Shown piece by piece: positions 1-12,946 of a DNA stretch of 64,000 bases (its first letter is position 1; each line of letters opens with the position of its first letter). The DNA is taken from contig JAWQEG010000474.1 of the NCBI GenBank assembly GCA_033782935.1, positions 2,046,001-2,110,000 of the forward strand, in the 5' to 3' direction. Origin of the DNA: Petrolisthes cinctipes. Its lineage: Eukaryota > Arthropoda > Malacostraca > Decapoda > Porcellanidae. The notes beneath the pieces were generated by a model. It was not told where the DNA came from, ran no database searches, and worked only from the letters and a program-made list of their open reading frames with translations. Made by a program: the position numbers and the translations under genes.

Positions 1-1065
1 AATTTGAGATATAAACGGGTACAGAAGATGCATGCACATATCGACTTTTGGGCACCTAAAAGATCGATTTTCAGTATGTTTTTGGCCTGTATTTTGAAAA
101 TACTCTAACACGGAGTAGGCATGTACAGATACCTTCTGGGACCTCTAAATATCGAATTTTCGGGTGTTTTGGGACTGAATTTGAGATATCGATTTTTTGG
201 CACCTAAAATGTCGATTTTTAGCATGTTTTTAGCCTATATTTTGAAAATATTCTAGCACTGTGTAGGCATGTACAGATTGCTTCTGGGACCCCAAAATAT
301 TGAATTTTCGGGTGTTTTGAGCCTGAATTTGAGATATAAAAGGATACTGAAGATGCATGCACATATCGACTTTTGTGCACCTAAAAGATCGATTTTCAGT
401 ATGTTTTGAGCATGTATTTTGAAAATACTCTAACACGGAGTAGGCATGTACAGATCGCTTCTGGGACCCCTAAATATCGAATTTTCGGGTGTTTTGGGAC
501 TGAATTTGAGATATCGACTTTTTGGCACCTAAAAGATCGATTTTTAGCATGTTTTTAGCCTATATTTTGAAAATATTCTAGCATTGTACAGATTGTTTCT
601 GGGACCCCAAAATATTGAATTTTCGGGTGTTTTGAGCCTGAATTTGAGATATAAACGGGTACAGAAGATACATGCACATATTGACTTTGGGCACCAAAAA
701 TATCGATTTTCAGCATGTTTTGGGCCTGAATTTTGAAAATACTCTAACACGGAGTAGGCATGTACAGATCGCTTCTGGGACCCCAAAATATCGAATTTTC
801 GGGTGTTTAGGGCCAGAATTTGAGATATAAACGGGTACAGAAGATGCATGCACATATCGACTTTTGGGCACCTAAAAGATCGATTTTCAGTATGTTTTTG
901 GCCTGTATTTTGAAAATACTCTAACACGGAGTAGGCATGTACAGATACCTTCTGGGACCTCTAAATATCGAATTTTCGGGTGTTATGGGACTGAATTTGA
1001 GATATCGATTTTTTGGCACATATAAGATCGATTTTTAGCATGTTTTTAGCCTATATTTTGAAAAT
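1..1065 (-). repeat. Block recurring at 3,664-4,728
   Basis: At an offset of 3,663 bp this block and 3,664-4,728 share variant order, including tagcattgtacagattgtttc (574 and 4,237), the gtgttatggg change and the ggcacatataa change. Private differences include aaaaggatactg at 337 against aaacgggtactg. Divergence begins near 1,066, where the left copy keeps the 10-bp deletion and the right copy does not. Confidence 0.75.
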
Positions 1066-1632
1066 ATTCTAGCATTGTACAGATTTCTTCTGGGACCCCA
1101 AAATATTGAATTTTCGGGTGTTTTGAGCCTGAATTTGAGATATAAACGGGTACAGAAGATACATGCACATATTGACTTTGGGCACCAAAAATATCGATTT
1201 TCAGCATGTTTTGGGCCTGAATTTTGAAAATACTCTAACACGGAGTAGGCATGTACAGATCGCTTCTGGGGCCCCAAAATATCGAATTTTCGGGTGTTTA
1301 GGGCCAGAATTTGAGATATAAACAGGTACAGAAGATGCATGCACATATCGACTTTTGGGCACCTAAAAGATCGATTTTCAGTATGTTTTTGGCCTGTATT
1401 TTGAAAATACTCTAACACGGAGTAGGCATGTACAGATACCTTCTGGGACCTCTAAATATCGAATTTTCGGGGGTTATGGGACTGAATTTGAGATACTGAT
1501 TTTTTGGCACCTATAATATCGATTTTTAGCAAGTTTTTAGCCTATATTTTGAAAATATTCTAGCACTGTGTAGGCATGTACAGATTGCTTCTGGGACCCC
1601 AAAATATTGAATTTTCGGGTGTTTTGAGCCAG

Positions 1633-2160
1633 AATTTGAGATATAAACGGGTACAGAAGATACATGCACATATTGACTTTGGGCATCTAAAATATCGATT
1701 TTCAGCATGTTTTGGGCCTGTATTTTGAAAATACTCTAACACTGAGTAGGCATGTACAGATTGCTTCTGGGACCCCAAAATATTGAATTTTCGGGTGTTT
1801 TGAGCCAGAATTTGAGATATAAACGGGTACAGAAGATACATGCACATATTGACTTTGGGCATCTAAAATATCGATTTTCAGCATGTTTTGGGCCTGTATT
1901 TTGAAAATACTCTAACACTGAGTAGGCATGTACAGATTGCTTCTGGGACCCCAAAATATTGAATTTTCGGGTGTTTTGAGCATGAATTTGAGATATAAAC
2001 GGGTACAGAAGATACATGCACATATTAACTTTGGGCACCAAAAATATCGATTTTCAGCATGTTTTGGGCCTGAATTTTGAAAATACTCTAACACGGAGTA
2101 GGCATGTACAGATCGCTTCTGGGACCCCAAAATATCGAATTTTCGGGTGTTTAAGGCCAG
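1633..2160 (-). repeat. Short run of three 176-bp monomers
   Basis: Landmarks at 1,633, 1,809, 1,985 and 2,161 give exact 176-bp spacing. The block from about 1,070 to 2,000 matches 5,735-6,650 at an offset of 4,665 bp (shared attgtacagatttcttc, aacaggtacag and gggggttatggg). It is therefore a third, shorter-run version of the block seen twice in the 2,698-bp units. Confidence 0.8.
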
Positions 2161-3275
2161 AATTTGAGATATAAACGGGTACAGAAGATGCATGCACATA
2201 TCGACTTTTGGGCACCTAAAAGATCGATTTTCAGTATGTTTTTGGCCTGTATTTTGAAAATACTCTAACACTGAGTAGGCATGTACAGATACCTTCTGGG
2301 ACCTCTAAATATCGAATTTTCGGGTGTTATGAGACTGAATTTGAGATATCGATTTTTTGGCACCTATAATATCGATTTTTAGCATGTTTTTAGCCTATAT
2401 TTTGAAAATATTATAGCACTGTGTAGGCATGTACAGATTGCTTCTGGGACCCCAAAATATTGAATTTTCGGGTGTTTTGAGCCTGAATTTGAGATATAAA
2501 CGGGTACAGAAGATACATGCACATATTGACTTTGGGCATCTAAAATATCGATTTTCAGCATGTTTTGGGCCTGTATTTTGAAAATACTCTAACACTGAGT
2601 AGGCATGTACAGATTACTTCTGGGACCCCAAAATATTGAATTTTCGGGTGTTTTGAGCCTGAATTTGAGATATAAACGGGTACTGAAGATGCATGCATAT
2701 ATCGACTTTTGTGCACCAAAAAGATCGATTTTCAGTATGTTTTGAGCATGTATTTTGAAAATACTCTAACACGGAGTAGGCATGTACAGATCGCTTCTGG
2801 GACCCCTACATATCGAATTTTCGGGTGTTTTGGGACTGAATTTGAGATATCGACTTTTTGGCACCTAAAAGATCGATTTTTAGCATGTTTTTAGCCTATA
2901 TTTTGAAAATATTCTAGCACTGGGTAGGTATGTACAGATTGCTTATGGGACCCCAAAATATTGAATTTTCGGGTGTTTTGAGGCTGAATTTGAGATATAA
3001 ACGGGTACAGAAGATACATGCACATATTGACTTTGGGCACCAAAAATATCGATTTTCAGCATGTTTTATGCTTGAATTTTGAAAATACTCTAACACGGAG
3101 TAGGCATGTACAGATTGCTTCTGGGACCCCAAAATATTGAATTTTCGGGTGTTTTGAGCCTGAATTTGAGATATAAACGGGTACTGAAGATGCATGCACA
3201 TATCGACTTTTGTGCACCTAAAAGATCGATTTTCAGTATGTTTTGAGCATGTATTTTGAAAATACTCTAACACGG
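1912..3275 (-). repeat. Block recurring at about 9,627-10,990
   Basis: At an offset of 7,715 bp both copies carry gtttaaggccagaa, the gtgttatgagactg change, attatagcactg (2,410 and 10,125), gatgcatgcatatatcg, cccctacatatcg, ctgggtaggtatg with gcttatggg (2,929 and 10,644), and the catgttttatgcttgaa variant. This conserved order over more than 1 kb shows that blocks were moved or duplicated over 7.7 kb. Confidence 0.8.
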
Positions 3276-4261
3276 AGTAGGCATGTACAGATCGCTTCTG
3301 GAACCCCTAAATATCGAATTTTCGGGTGTTTTGGGACTGAATATGAGATATCGACTTTTTGGCACCTAAAAGATCGATTTTTAGCATGTTTTTAGCCTAT
3401 ATTTTGAAAATATTCTAGCACTGAGTAGGCATGTACAGATTGCTTCTGGGACCCCAAAATATTGAATTTTCGGGTGTTTTGAGCCTGAATTTGAGATATA
3501 AACGGGTACAGAAGATACATGCACATATTGACTTTGGGCACCAAAAATATGGATTATCTGCATGTTTTCGGCCTGAATTTTGAAAATACTCTAACACGGA
3601 GTAGGCATGTACCGATCGCTTCTGGGACCCCAAAATATCGAATTTTCGGGTGTTTAGGGCCAGAATTTGAGATATAAACGGGTACAGAAGATGCATGCAC
3701 ATATCGACTTTTGGGCACCTAAAAGATCGATTTTCAGCATGTTTTTGGCCTGTATTTTGAAAATACTCTAACACGGAGTAAACATGTACAGATACCTTCT
3801 GGGACCTCTAAATATCGAATTTTCGGGTGTTTTGGGACTGAATTTGAGATATCGATTTTTTGGCACCTAAAATGTCGATTTTTAGCATGTTTTTAGCCTA
3901 TATTTTGAAAATATTCTAGCACTGTGTAGGCATGTACAGATTGCTTCTGGGACCCCAAAATATTGAATTTTCGGGTGTTTTGAGCCTGAATTTGAGATAT
4001 AAACGGGTACTGAAGATGCATGCACATATCGACTTTTGTGCACCTAAAAGATCGATTTTCAGTATGTTTTGAGCATGTATTTTGAAAATACTCTAACACG
4101 GAGTAGGCATGTACAGATCGCTTCTGGGACCCCTAAATATCGAATTTTCGGGTGTTTTGGGACTGAATTTGAGATATCGACTTTTTGGCACCTAAAAGAT
4201 CGATTTTTAGCATGTTTTTAGCCTATATTTTGAAAATATTCTAGCATTGTACAGATTGTTT

Positions 4262-6959
4262 CTGGGACCCCAAAATATTGAATTTTCGGGTGTTTTGAGC
4301 CTGAATTTGAGATATAAACGGGTACAGAAGATACATGCACATATTGACTTTGGGCACCAAAAATATCGATTTTCAGCATGTTTTGGGCCTGAATTTTGAA
4401 AATACTCTAACACGGAGTAGGCATGTACAGATCGCTTCTGGGACCCCAAAATATCGAATTTTCGGGTGTTTAGGGCCAGAATTTGAGATATAAACGGGTA
4501 GAGAAGATGCATGCACATATCGACTTTTGGGCACCTAAAAGATCGATTTTCAGTATGTTTTTGGCCTGTATTTTGAAAATACTCTAACACGGAGTAGGCA
4601 TGTACAGATACCTTCTGGGACCTCTAAATATCGAATTTTCGGGTGTTATGGGACTGAATTTGAGATATCGATTTTTTGGCACATATAATATCGATTTTTA
4701 GCATGTTTTTAGCCTATATTTTGAAAATATTCTAGCACTGTGTAGGCATGTACAGATTGCTTCTGGGACCCCAAAATATTGAATTTTCGGGTGTTTTGAG
4801 CCTGAATTTGAGATATAAACGGGTACAGAAGATACATGCACATATTGACTTTGGGCATCTAAAATATCGATTTTCAGCATGTTTTGGGCCTGTATTTTGA
4901 AAATACTCTAACACTGAGTAGGCATGTACAGATCGCTTCTGGGACCCCAAAATATCGAATTTTCGGGTGTTTAAGGCCAGAATTTGAGATATAAACGGGT
5001 ACAGAAGATGCATGCACATATCGACTTTTGGGCACCTAAAAGATCGATTTTCAGTATGTTTTTGGCCTGTATTTTGAAGATACTCTAACACAGAGTAGGC
5101 ATGTACAGATACCTTCTGGGACCTCTAAATATCGAATTTTCGGGTGTTTTGGGACTGAATTTGAGATATCGATTTTTTGACACCTAAAATGTCGATTTTT
5201 AGCATGTTTTTAGCCTATATTTTGAAAATATTCTAGCACTGTGTAGGCACGTACAGATTGCTTCTGGGACCCCAAAATATTGAATTTTCGGGTGTTTTGA
5301 GCCTGAATTTGAGATATAAACGGGTACAGAAAATACATGCACATATTGACTTTGGGCATCTAAAATATCGATTTTCAGTATGTTTTGGGCCTGTATTTTG
5401 AAAATACTCTAACACTGATTAGGCATGTACAGATTGCTTCTGGGACCCCAAAATATTGAATTTTCGGGTGTTTTGAGCCTGAATTTGAGAGATAAACGGG
5501 TACTGAAGATGCATGCACATATCGACTTTTGTGCACCTAAAAGATCGATTTTCAGTATGTTTTGAGCATGTATTTTGAAAATACTCTAACACGGAGTAGG
5601 CATGTACAGATCGCATCTGGGACCCCTAAATATCGAATTTTCGGGTGTTTTGGGACTGAATTCGAGATATCGACTTTTTGGCACCTAAAAGATCGATTTT
5701 TAGCATGTTTTTAGCCTATATTTTGAAAATATTCTAGCATTGTACAGATTTCTTCTGGGACCCCAAAATATTGAATTTTTGGGTGTTTTGAGCCTCAATT
5801 TGAGATATAAACGGGTACAGAAGATACATGCACATATTGACTTTGGGCACCAAAAATATTGATTTTCAGCATGTTTTGGGCCTTAATTTTGAAAATACTC
5901 TAACACGGAGTAGGCATGTACAGATCGCTTCTGGGACCCCAAAATATCGAATTTTCGGGTGTTTAGGGCCAGAATTTGAGATATAAACAGGTACAGAAGA
6001 TGCATGCACATATCGACTTTTGGGCACCTAAAAGATCGATTTTCAGTATGTTTTTGGCCTGTATTTTGAAAATACTCTAACACGGAGTAGGCATGTACAG
6101 ATACCTTCTGGGACCTCTAAATATCGAATTTTCGGGGGTTATGGGACTGAATTTGAGATACTGATTTTTTGGCACCTATAATATCGATTTTTAGCAAGTT
6201 TTTAGCCTATATTTTGAAAATATTCTAGCACTGTGTAGGCATGTACAGATTGCTTCTGGGACCCCAAAATATTGAATTTTCGGGTGTTTTGAGCCAGAAT
6301 TTGAGATATAAACGGGTACAGAAGATACATGCACATATTGACTTTGGGCATCTAAAATATCGATTTTCAGCATGTTTTGGGCCTGTATTTTGAAAATACT
6401 CTAACACTGAGTAGGCATGTACAGATTGCTTCTGGGACCCCAAAATATTGAATTTTCGGGTGTTTTGAGCCAGAATTTGAGATATAAACGGGTACAGAAG
6501 ATACATGCACATATTGACTTTGGGCATCTAAAATATCGATTTTCAGCATGTTTTGGGCCTGTATTTTGAAAATACTCTAACACTGAGTAGGCATGTACAG
6601 ATTGCTTCTGGGACCCCAAAATATTGAATTTTCGGGTGTTTTGAGCCAGAATTTGAGATATAAACGGGTACAGAAGATACATGCACATATTGACTTTGGG
6701 CATCTAAAATATCGATTTTCAGCATGTTTTGGGCCTGTATTTTGAAAATACTCTAACACTGAGTAGGCATGTACAGATTGCTTCTGGGACCCCAAAATAT
6801 TGAATTTTCGGGTGTTTTGAGCCAGAATTTGAGATATAAACGGGTATAGAAGATACATGCACATATTGACTTTGGGCATCTAAAATATAGATTTTCAGCA
6901 TGTTTTGGGCCTGTATTTTGAAAATACTCTAACACTGAGTAGGCATGTACAGATTGCTT
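4262..6959 (-). repeat. 2,698-bp unit, copy 1
   Basis: Followed directly by a second copy. Unusual variants appear in both: gggtagagaag at 4,497 and 7,195, attgaatttttggg at 5,770 and 8,468, and the aacaggtacag, gggggttatggg and agcaagttttt cluster near 5,986-6,195 and 8,684-8,893. The length fits four trimers (one carrying the 10-bp deletion) plus four extra 176-bp monomers. Confidence 0.85.
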
Positions 6960-7177
6960 CTGGGACCCCAAAATATTGAATTTTCGGGTGTTTTGAGCCT
7001 GAATTTGAGATATAAACGGGTACAGAAGATACATGCACATATTGACTTTGGGCACCAAAAATATCGATTTTCAGCATGTTTTGGGCCTGAATTTTGAAAA
7101 TACTCTAACACGGAGTAGGCATGTACAGATCGCTTCTGGGACCCCAAAATATCGAATTTTCGGGTGTTTAGGGCCAG
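6298..7177 (-). repeat. Pure run of five 176-bp monomers
   Basis: The aatttgagatat landmark falls at 6,298, 6,474, 6,650, 6,826, 7,002 and 7,178, an exact 176-bp spacing without the short monomer. The first four share the rare gagccagaa variant. This is amplification of a single monomer inside a trimer array. The same run is repeated at 8,996-9,875 as part of the 2,698-bp duplication, and a shorter one (three monomers) lies at 1,633-2,160. Confidence 0.9.
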
Positions 7178-9657
7178 AATTTGAGATATAAACGGGTAGA
7201 GAAGATGCATGCACATATCGACTTTTGGGCACCTAAAAGATCGATTTTCAGTATGTTTTTGGCCTGTATTTTGAAAATACTCTAACACGGAGTAGGCATG
7301 TACAGATACCTTCTGGGACCTCTAAATATCGAATTTTCGGGTGTTATGGGACTGAATTTGAGATATCGATTTTTTGGCACATATAATATCGATTTTTAGC
7401 ATGTTTTTAGCCTATATTTTGAAAATATTCTAGCACTGTGTAGGCATGTACAGATTGCTTCTGGGACCCCAAAATATTGAATTTTCGGGTGTTTTGAGCC
7501 TGAATTTGAGATATAAACGGGTACAGAAGATACATGCACATATTGACTTTGGGCATCTAAAATATCGATTTTCAGCATGTTTTGGGCCTGTATTTTGAAA
7601 ATACTCTAACACTGAGTAGGCATGTACAGATCGCTTCTGGGACCCCAAAATATCGAATTTTCGGGTGTTTAAGGCCAGAATTTGAGATATAAACGGGTAC
7701 AGAAGATGCATGCACATATCGACTTTTGGGCACCTAAAAGATCGATTTTCAGTATGTTTTTGGCCTGTATTTTGAAGATACTCTAACACAGAGTAGGCAT
7801 GTACAGATACCTTCTGGGACCTCTAAATATCGAATTTTCGGGTGTTTTGGGACTGAATTTGAGATATCGATTTTTTGACACCTAAAATGTCGATTTTTAG
7901 CATGTTTTTAGCCTATATTTTGAAAATATTCTAGCACTGTGTAGGCACGTACAGATTGCTTCTGGGACCCCAAAATATTGAATTTTCGGGTGTTTTGAGC
8001 CTGAATTTGAGATATAAACGGGTACAGAAAATACATGCACATATTGACTTTGGGCATCTAAAATATCGATTTTCAGTATGTTTTGGGCCTGTATTTTGAA
8101 AATACTCTAACACTGATTAGGCATGTACAGATTGCTTCTGGGACCCCAAAATATTGAATTTTCGGGTGTTTTGAGCCTGAATTTGAGAGATAAACGGGTA
8201 CTGAAGATGCATGCACATATCGACTTTTGTGCACCTAAAAGATCGATTTTCAGTATGTTTTGAGCATGTATTTTGAAAATACTCTAACACGGAGTAGGCA
8301 TGTACAGATCGCATCTGGGACCCCTAAATATCGAATTTTCGGGTGTTTTGGGACTGAATTCGAGATATCGACTTTTTGGCACCTAAAAGATCGATTTTTA
8401 GCATGTTTTTAGCCTATATTTTGAAAATATTCTAGCATTGTACAGATTTCTTCTGGGACCCCAAAATATTGAATTTTTGGGTGTTTTGAGCCTCAATTTG
8501 AGATATAAACGGGTACAGAAGATACATGCACATATTGACTTTGGGCACCAAAAATATTGATTTTCAGCATGTTTTGGGCCTTAATTTTGAAAATACTCTA
8601 ACACGGAGTAGGCATGTACAGATCGCTTCTGGGACCCCAAAATATCGAATTTTCGGGTGTTTAGGGCCAGAATTTGAGATATAAACAGGTACAGAAGATG
8701 CATGCACATATCGACTTTTGGGCACCTAAAAGATCGATTTTCAGTATGTTTTTGGCCTGTATTTTGAAAATACTCTAACACGGAGTAGGCATGTACAGAT
8801 ACCTTCTGGGACCTCTAAATATCGAATTTTCGGGGGTTATGGGACTGAATTTGAGATACTGATTTTTTGGCACCTATAATATCGATTTTTAGCAAGTTTT
8901 TAGCCTATATTTTGAAAATATTCTAGCACTGTGTAGGCATGTACAGATTGCTTCTGGGACCCCAAAATATTGAATTTTCGGGTGTTTTGAGCCAGAATTT
9001 GAGATATAAACGGGTACAGAAGATACATGCACATATTGACTTTGGGCATCTAAAATATCGATTTTCAGCATGTTTTGGGCCTGTATTTTGAAAATACTCT
9101 AACACTGAGTAGGCATGTACAGATTGCTTCTGGGACCCCAAAATATTGAATTTTCGGGTGTTTTGAGCCAGAATTTGAGATATAAACGGGTACAGAAGAT
9201 ACATGCACATATTGACTTTGGGCATCTAAAATATCGATTTTCAGCATGTTTTGGGCCTGTATTTTGAAAATACTCTAACACTGAGTAGGCATGTACAGAT
9301 TGCTTCTGGGACCCCAAAATATTGAATTTTCGGGTGTTTTGAGCCAGAATTTGAGATATAAACGGGTACAGAAGATACATGCACATATTGACTTTGGGCA
9401 TCTAAAATATCGATTTTCAGCATGTTTTGGGCCTGTATTTTGAAAATACTCTAACACTGAGTAGGCATGTACAGATTGCTTCTGGGACCCCAAAATATTG
9501 AATTTTCGGGTGTTTTGAGCCAGAATTTGAGATATAAACGGGTATAGAAGATACATGCACATATTGACTTTGGGCATCTAAAATATAGATTTTCAGCATG
9601 TTTTGGGCCTGTATTTTTAAAATACTCTAACACTGAGTAGGCATGTACAGATTGCTT
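6960..9657 (-). repeat. 2,698-bp unit, copy 2
   Basis: Near-identical tandem copy of the preceding unit; similarity runs on to about 9,865, where taaggcc replaces tagggcc. One of the few private changes is near 9,617 (a run of five T followed by AAAA instead of TTTTGAAAA). The high identity implies a recent duplication. Confidence 0.85.
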
Positions 9658-9875
9658 CTGGGACCCCAAAATATTGAATTTTCGGGTGTTTTGAGCCTGA
9701 ATTTGAGATATAAACGGGTACAGAAGATACATGCACATATTGACTTTGGGCACCAAAAATATCGATTTTCAGCATGTTTTGGGCCTGAATTTTGAAAATA
9801 CTCTAACACGGAGTAGGCATGTACAGATCGCTTCTGGGACCCCAAAATATCGAATTTTCGGGTGTTTAAGGCCAG
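8996..9875 (-). repeat. Second copy of the 176-bp monomer run
   Basis: Five 176-bp monomers in register with 6,298-7,177 at an offset of 2,698 bp. The fourth carries the same gggtatagaag and aaatatagatttt variants as its partner, so the run was copied as part of the larger unit and not amplified independently. Confidence 0.85.
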
Positions 9876-10964
9876 AATTTGAGATATAAACGGGTACAGA
9901 AGATGCATGCACATATCGACTTTTGGGCACCTAAAAGATCGATTTTCAGTATGTTTTTGGCCTGTATTTTGAAAATACTCTAACACTGAGTAGGCATGTA
10001 CAGATACCTTCTGGGACCTCTAAATATCGAATTTTCGGGTGTTATGAGACTGAATTTGAGATATCGATTTTTTGGCACCTATAATATCGATTTTTAGCAT
10101 GTTTTTAGCCTATATTTTAAAAATATTATAGCACTGTGTAGGCATGTACAGATTGCTTCTGGGACCCCAAAATATTGAATTTTCGGGTGTTTTGAGCCTG
10201 AATTTGAGATATAAACGGGTACAGAAGATACATGCACATATTGACTTTGGGCATCTAAAATATCGATTTTCAGCATGTTTTGGGCCTGTATTTTGAAAAT
10301 ACTCTAACACTGAGTAGGCATGTACAGATTGCTTCTGGGACCCCAAAATATTGAATTTTCGGGTGTTTTGAGCCTGAATTTGAGATATAAACGGGTACTG
10401 AAGATGCATGCATATATCGACTTTTGTGCACCTAAAAGATCGATTTTCAGTATGTTTTGAGCATGTATTTTGAAAATACTCTAACACGGAGTAGGCATGT
10501 ACAGATCGCTTCTTGGACCCCTACATATCGAATTTTCGGGTGTTTTGGGACTGAATTTGAGATATCGACTTTTTGGCACCTAAAAGATCGATTTTTAGCA
10601 TGTTTTTAGCCTATATTTTGAAAATATTCTAGCACTGGGTAGGTATGTACAGATTGCTTATGGGACCCCAAAATATTGAATTTTCGGGTGTTTTGAGGCT
10701 GAATTTGAGATATAAACGGGTACAGAAGATACATGCACATATTGACTTTGGGCACCAAAAATATCGATTTTCAGCATGTTTTATGCTTGAATTTTGAAAA
10801 TACTCTAACACGGAGTAGGCATGTACAGATTGCTTCTGGGACCCCAAAATATTGAATTTTCGGGTGTTTTGAGCCTGAATTTGAGATATAAACGGGTACT
10901 GAAGATGCATGCACATATCGACTTTTGTGCACCTAAAAGATCGATTTTCAGTATGTTTTGAGCA

Positions 10965-12946
10965 TGTATTTTGAAAATACTCTAACACGGAGTAGGCATG
11001 TACAGATACCTTCTGGGACCTCTAAATATCGAATTTTCGGGTGTTTTGGGACTGAATTTGAGATATAGATTTTTTGGCACCTAAAATGTCGATTTTTAGC
11101 ATGTTTTTAGCCTATATTTTGAAAATATTCTAGCACTGTGTAGGCATGTACAGATTGCTTCCGGGACCCCAAAATATTGAATTTTCGGGTGTTTTGAGCC
11201 TGAATTTGAGATATAAACGGGTACAGAAAATACATGCACATATTGACTTTGGGCATCTAAAATATCGATTTTCAGCATGTTTTGGGCCTGTATTTTGAAA
11301 ATACTCTAACACTGAGTAGGCATGTACAGATTGCTTCTGGGACCCCAAAATATTGAATTTTCGGGTGTTTTGAGTCTGAATTTGAGATATAAACGGGTAC
11401 TGAAGATGCATGCACATATCGACTTTTGTGCACCTAAAAGATCGATTTTCAGTATGTTTTGAGCATGTATTTTGAAAATACTCTAACACGGAGTAGGCAT
11501 GTACAGATCGCTTCTGGGACCCCTAAATATCGAATTTTCGGGTGTTTTGGGACTGAATTTGAGATATTGACTTTTTGGCACCTAAAAGATCGATTTTTAG
11601 CATGTTTTTAGCCTATATTTTGAAAATATTCTAGCACTGTACAGATTGCTTCTGGGACCCCAAAATATTGAATTTTCGGGTGTTTTGAGCCTGAATTTGA
11701 GATATAAACGGGTACAGAAGATACATGCACATATTGACTTTGGGCATCTAAAATATCGATTTTCAGAATGTTTTTGGCCTGTATTTGGAAAATACTCTAA
11801 CACTGAGTAGGCATGTACAGATTGCTTCTGGGACCCCAAAATATTGAATTTTCGGGTGTTTTGAGCCTGAATTTGATATATAAACGGGTACTGAAGATGC
11901 ATGCACATATCGACTTTTGTGCACCTAAAAGATCGATTTTCAGTATGTTTTGAGCATGTATTTTGAAAATACTCTAACACGGAGTAGGCATGTACAGATC
12001 GCTTCTGGGACCCCTAAATATCGAATTTTCGGGTGTTTTGGGACTGAATTTGAGATATCGACTTTTTGGCACCTAAAAGATCGATTTTTAGCATGTTTTT
12101 AGCCTATATTTTGAAAATATTCTAGCACTGAGTAGGCATGTACAGATTGCTTGTGGGACCCCAAAATATTGAATTTTCGGGTGTTTTGAGCCTGAATTTG
12201 AGATATAAACGGGTACAGAAGATACATGCACATATTGACTTTGGGCAAAAAAATATCGATTTTCAGCATGTTTTGGGCCTGTATTTTGAAAATACTCTAA
12301 CACGGAGTAGGCATGTACAGATCGCTTCTGGGACCCCAAAATATCGAGTTTTCGGGTGTTTAGGCCAGAATTTCAGATATAAACGGGTACAGAAGATGCA
12401 TGCACATATCGACTTTTGGGCACCTAAAAGATCGATTTTCAGTATGTTTTTGGCCTGTATTTTGAAAATACTCTAACACGGAGTAGGCTTGTACAGATAC
12501 CTTCTGGGACCTCTAAATATCGAATTTTCGGGTGTTTTGGGACTGAATTTGAGATATCGATTTTTTGGCACCTAAAATGTCGATTTTTAGCATGTTTTTA
12601 GCCTATATTTTGAAAATATTCTAGCACTGTACAGATTGCTTCTGGGACCCCAAAATATTGAATTTTCGGGTGTTTTGAGCCTGAATTTGAGATATAAACG
12701 GGTACAGAAGATACATGTACATATTGACTTTGGGCACCAAAAATATCGATTTTCAGCATGTTTTGGGCCTGAATTTTGAAAATACTCTAACACGGAGTAG
12801 GCATGTACAGATCGCTACTGGGACCCCAAAATATCGAATTTTCGGGTGTTTAGGGACAGAATTTGAGATATAAACGGGTACAGAAGATGCATGCACATAT
12901 CGACTTTTGGGCACCTAAAAGATCGATTTTTAGTATGTTTTTAGCC
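10965..12946 (-). repeat. 1,983-bp unit, copy 1
   Basis: Left edge near 10,965, where similarity to 12,947 onward begins (gatatagattttttgg and gcttccggg variants in both). The length fits four trimers less two 10-bp deletions and small indels. It contains the rare gggcaaaaaaata box at 12,243. One private change is gcttgtggg at 12,150. Confidence 0.85.
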
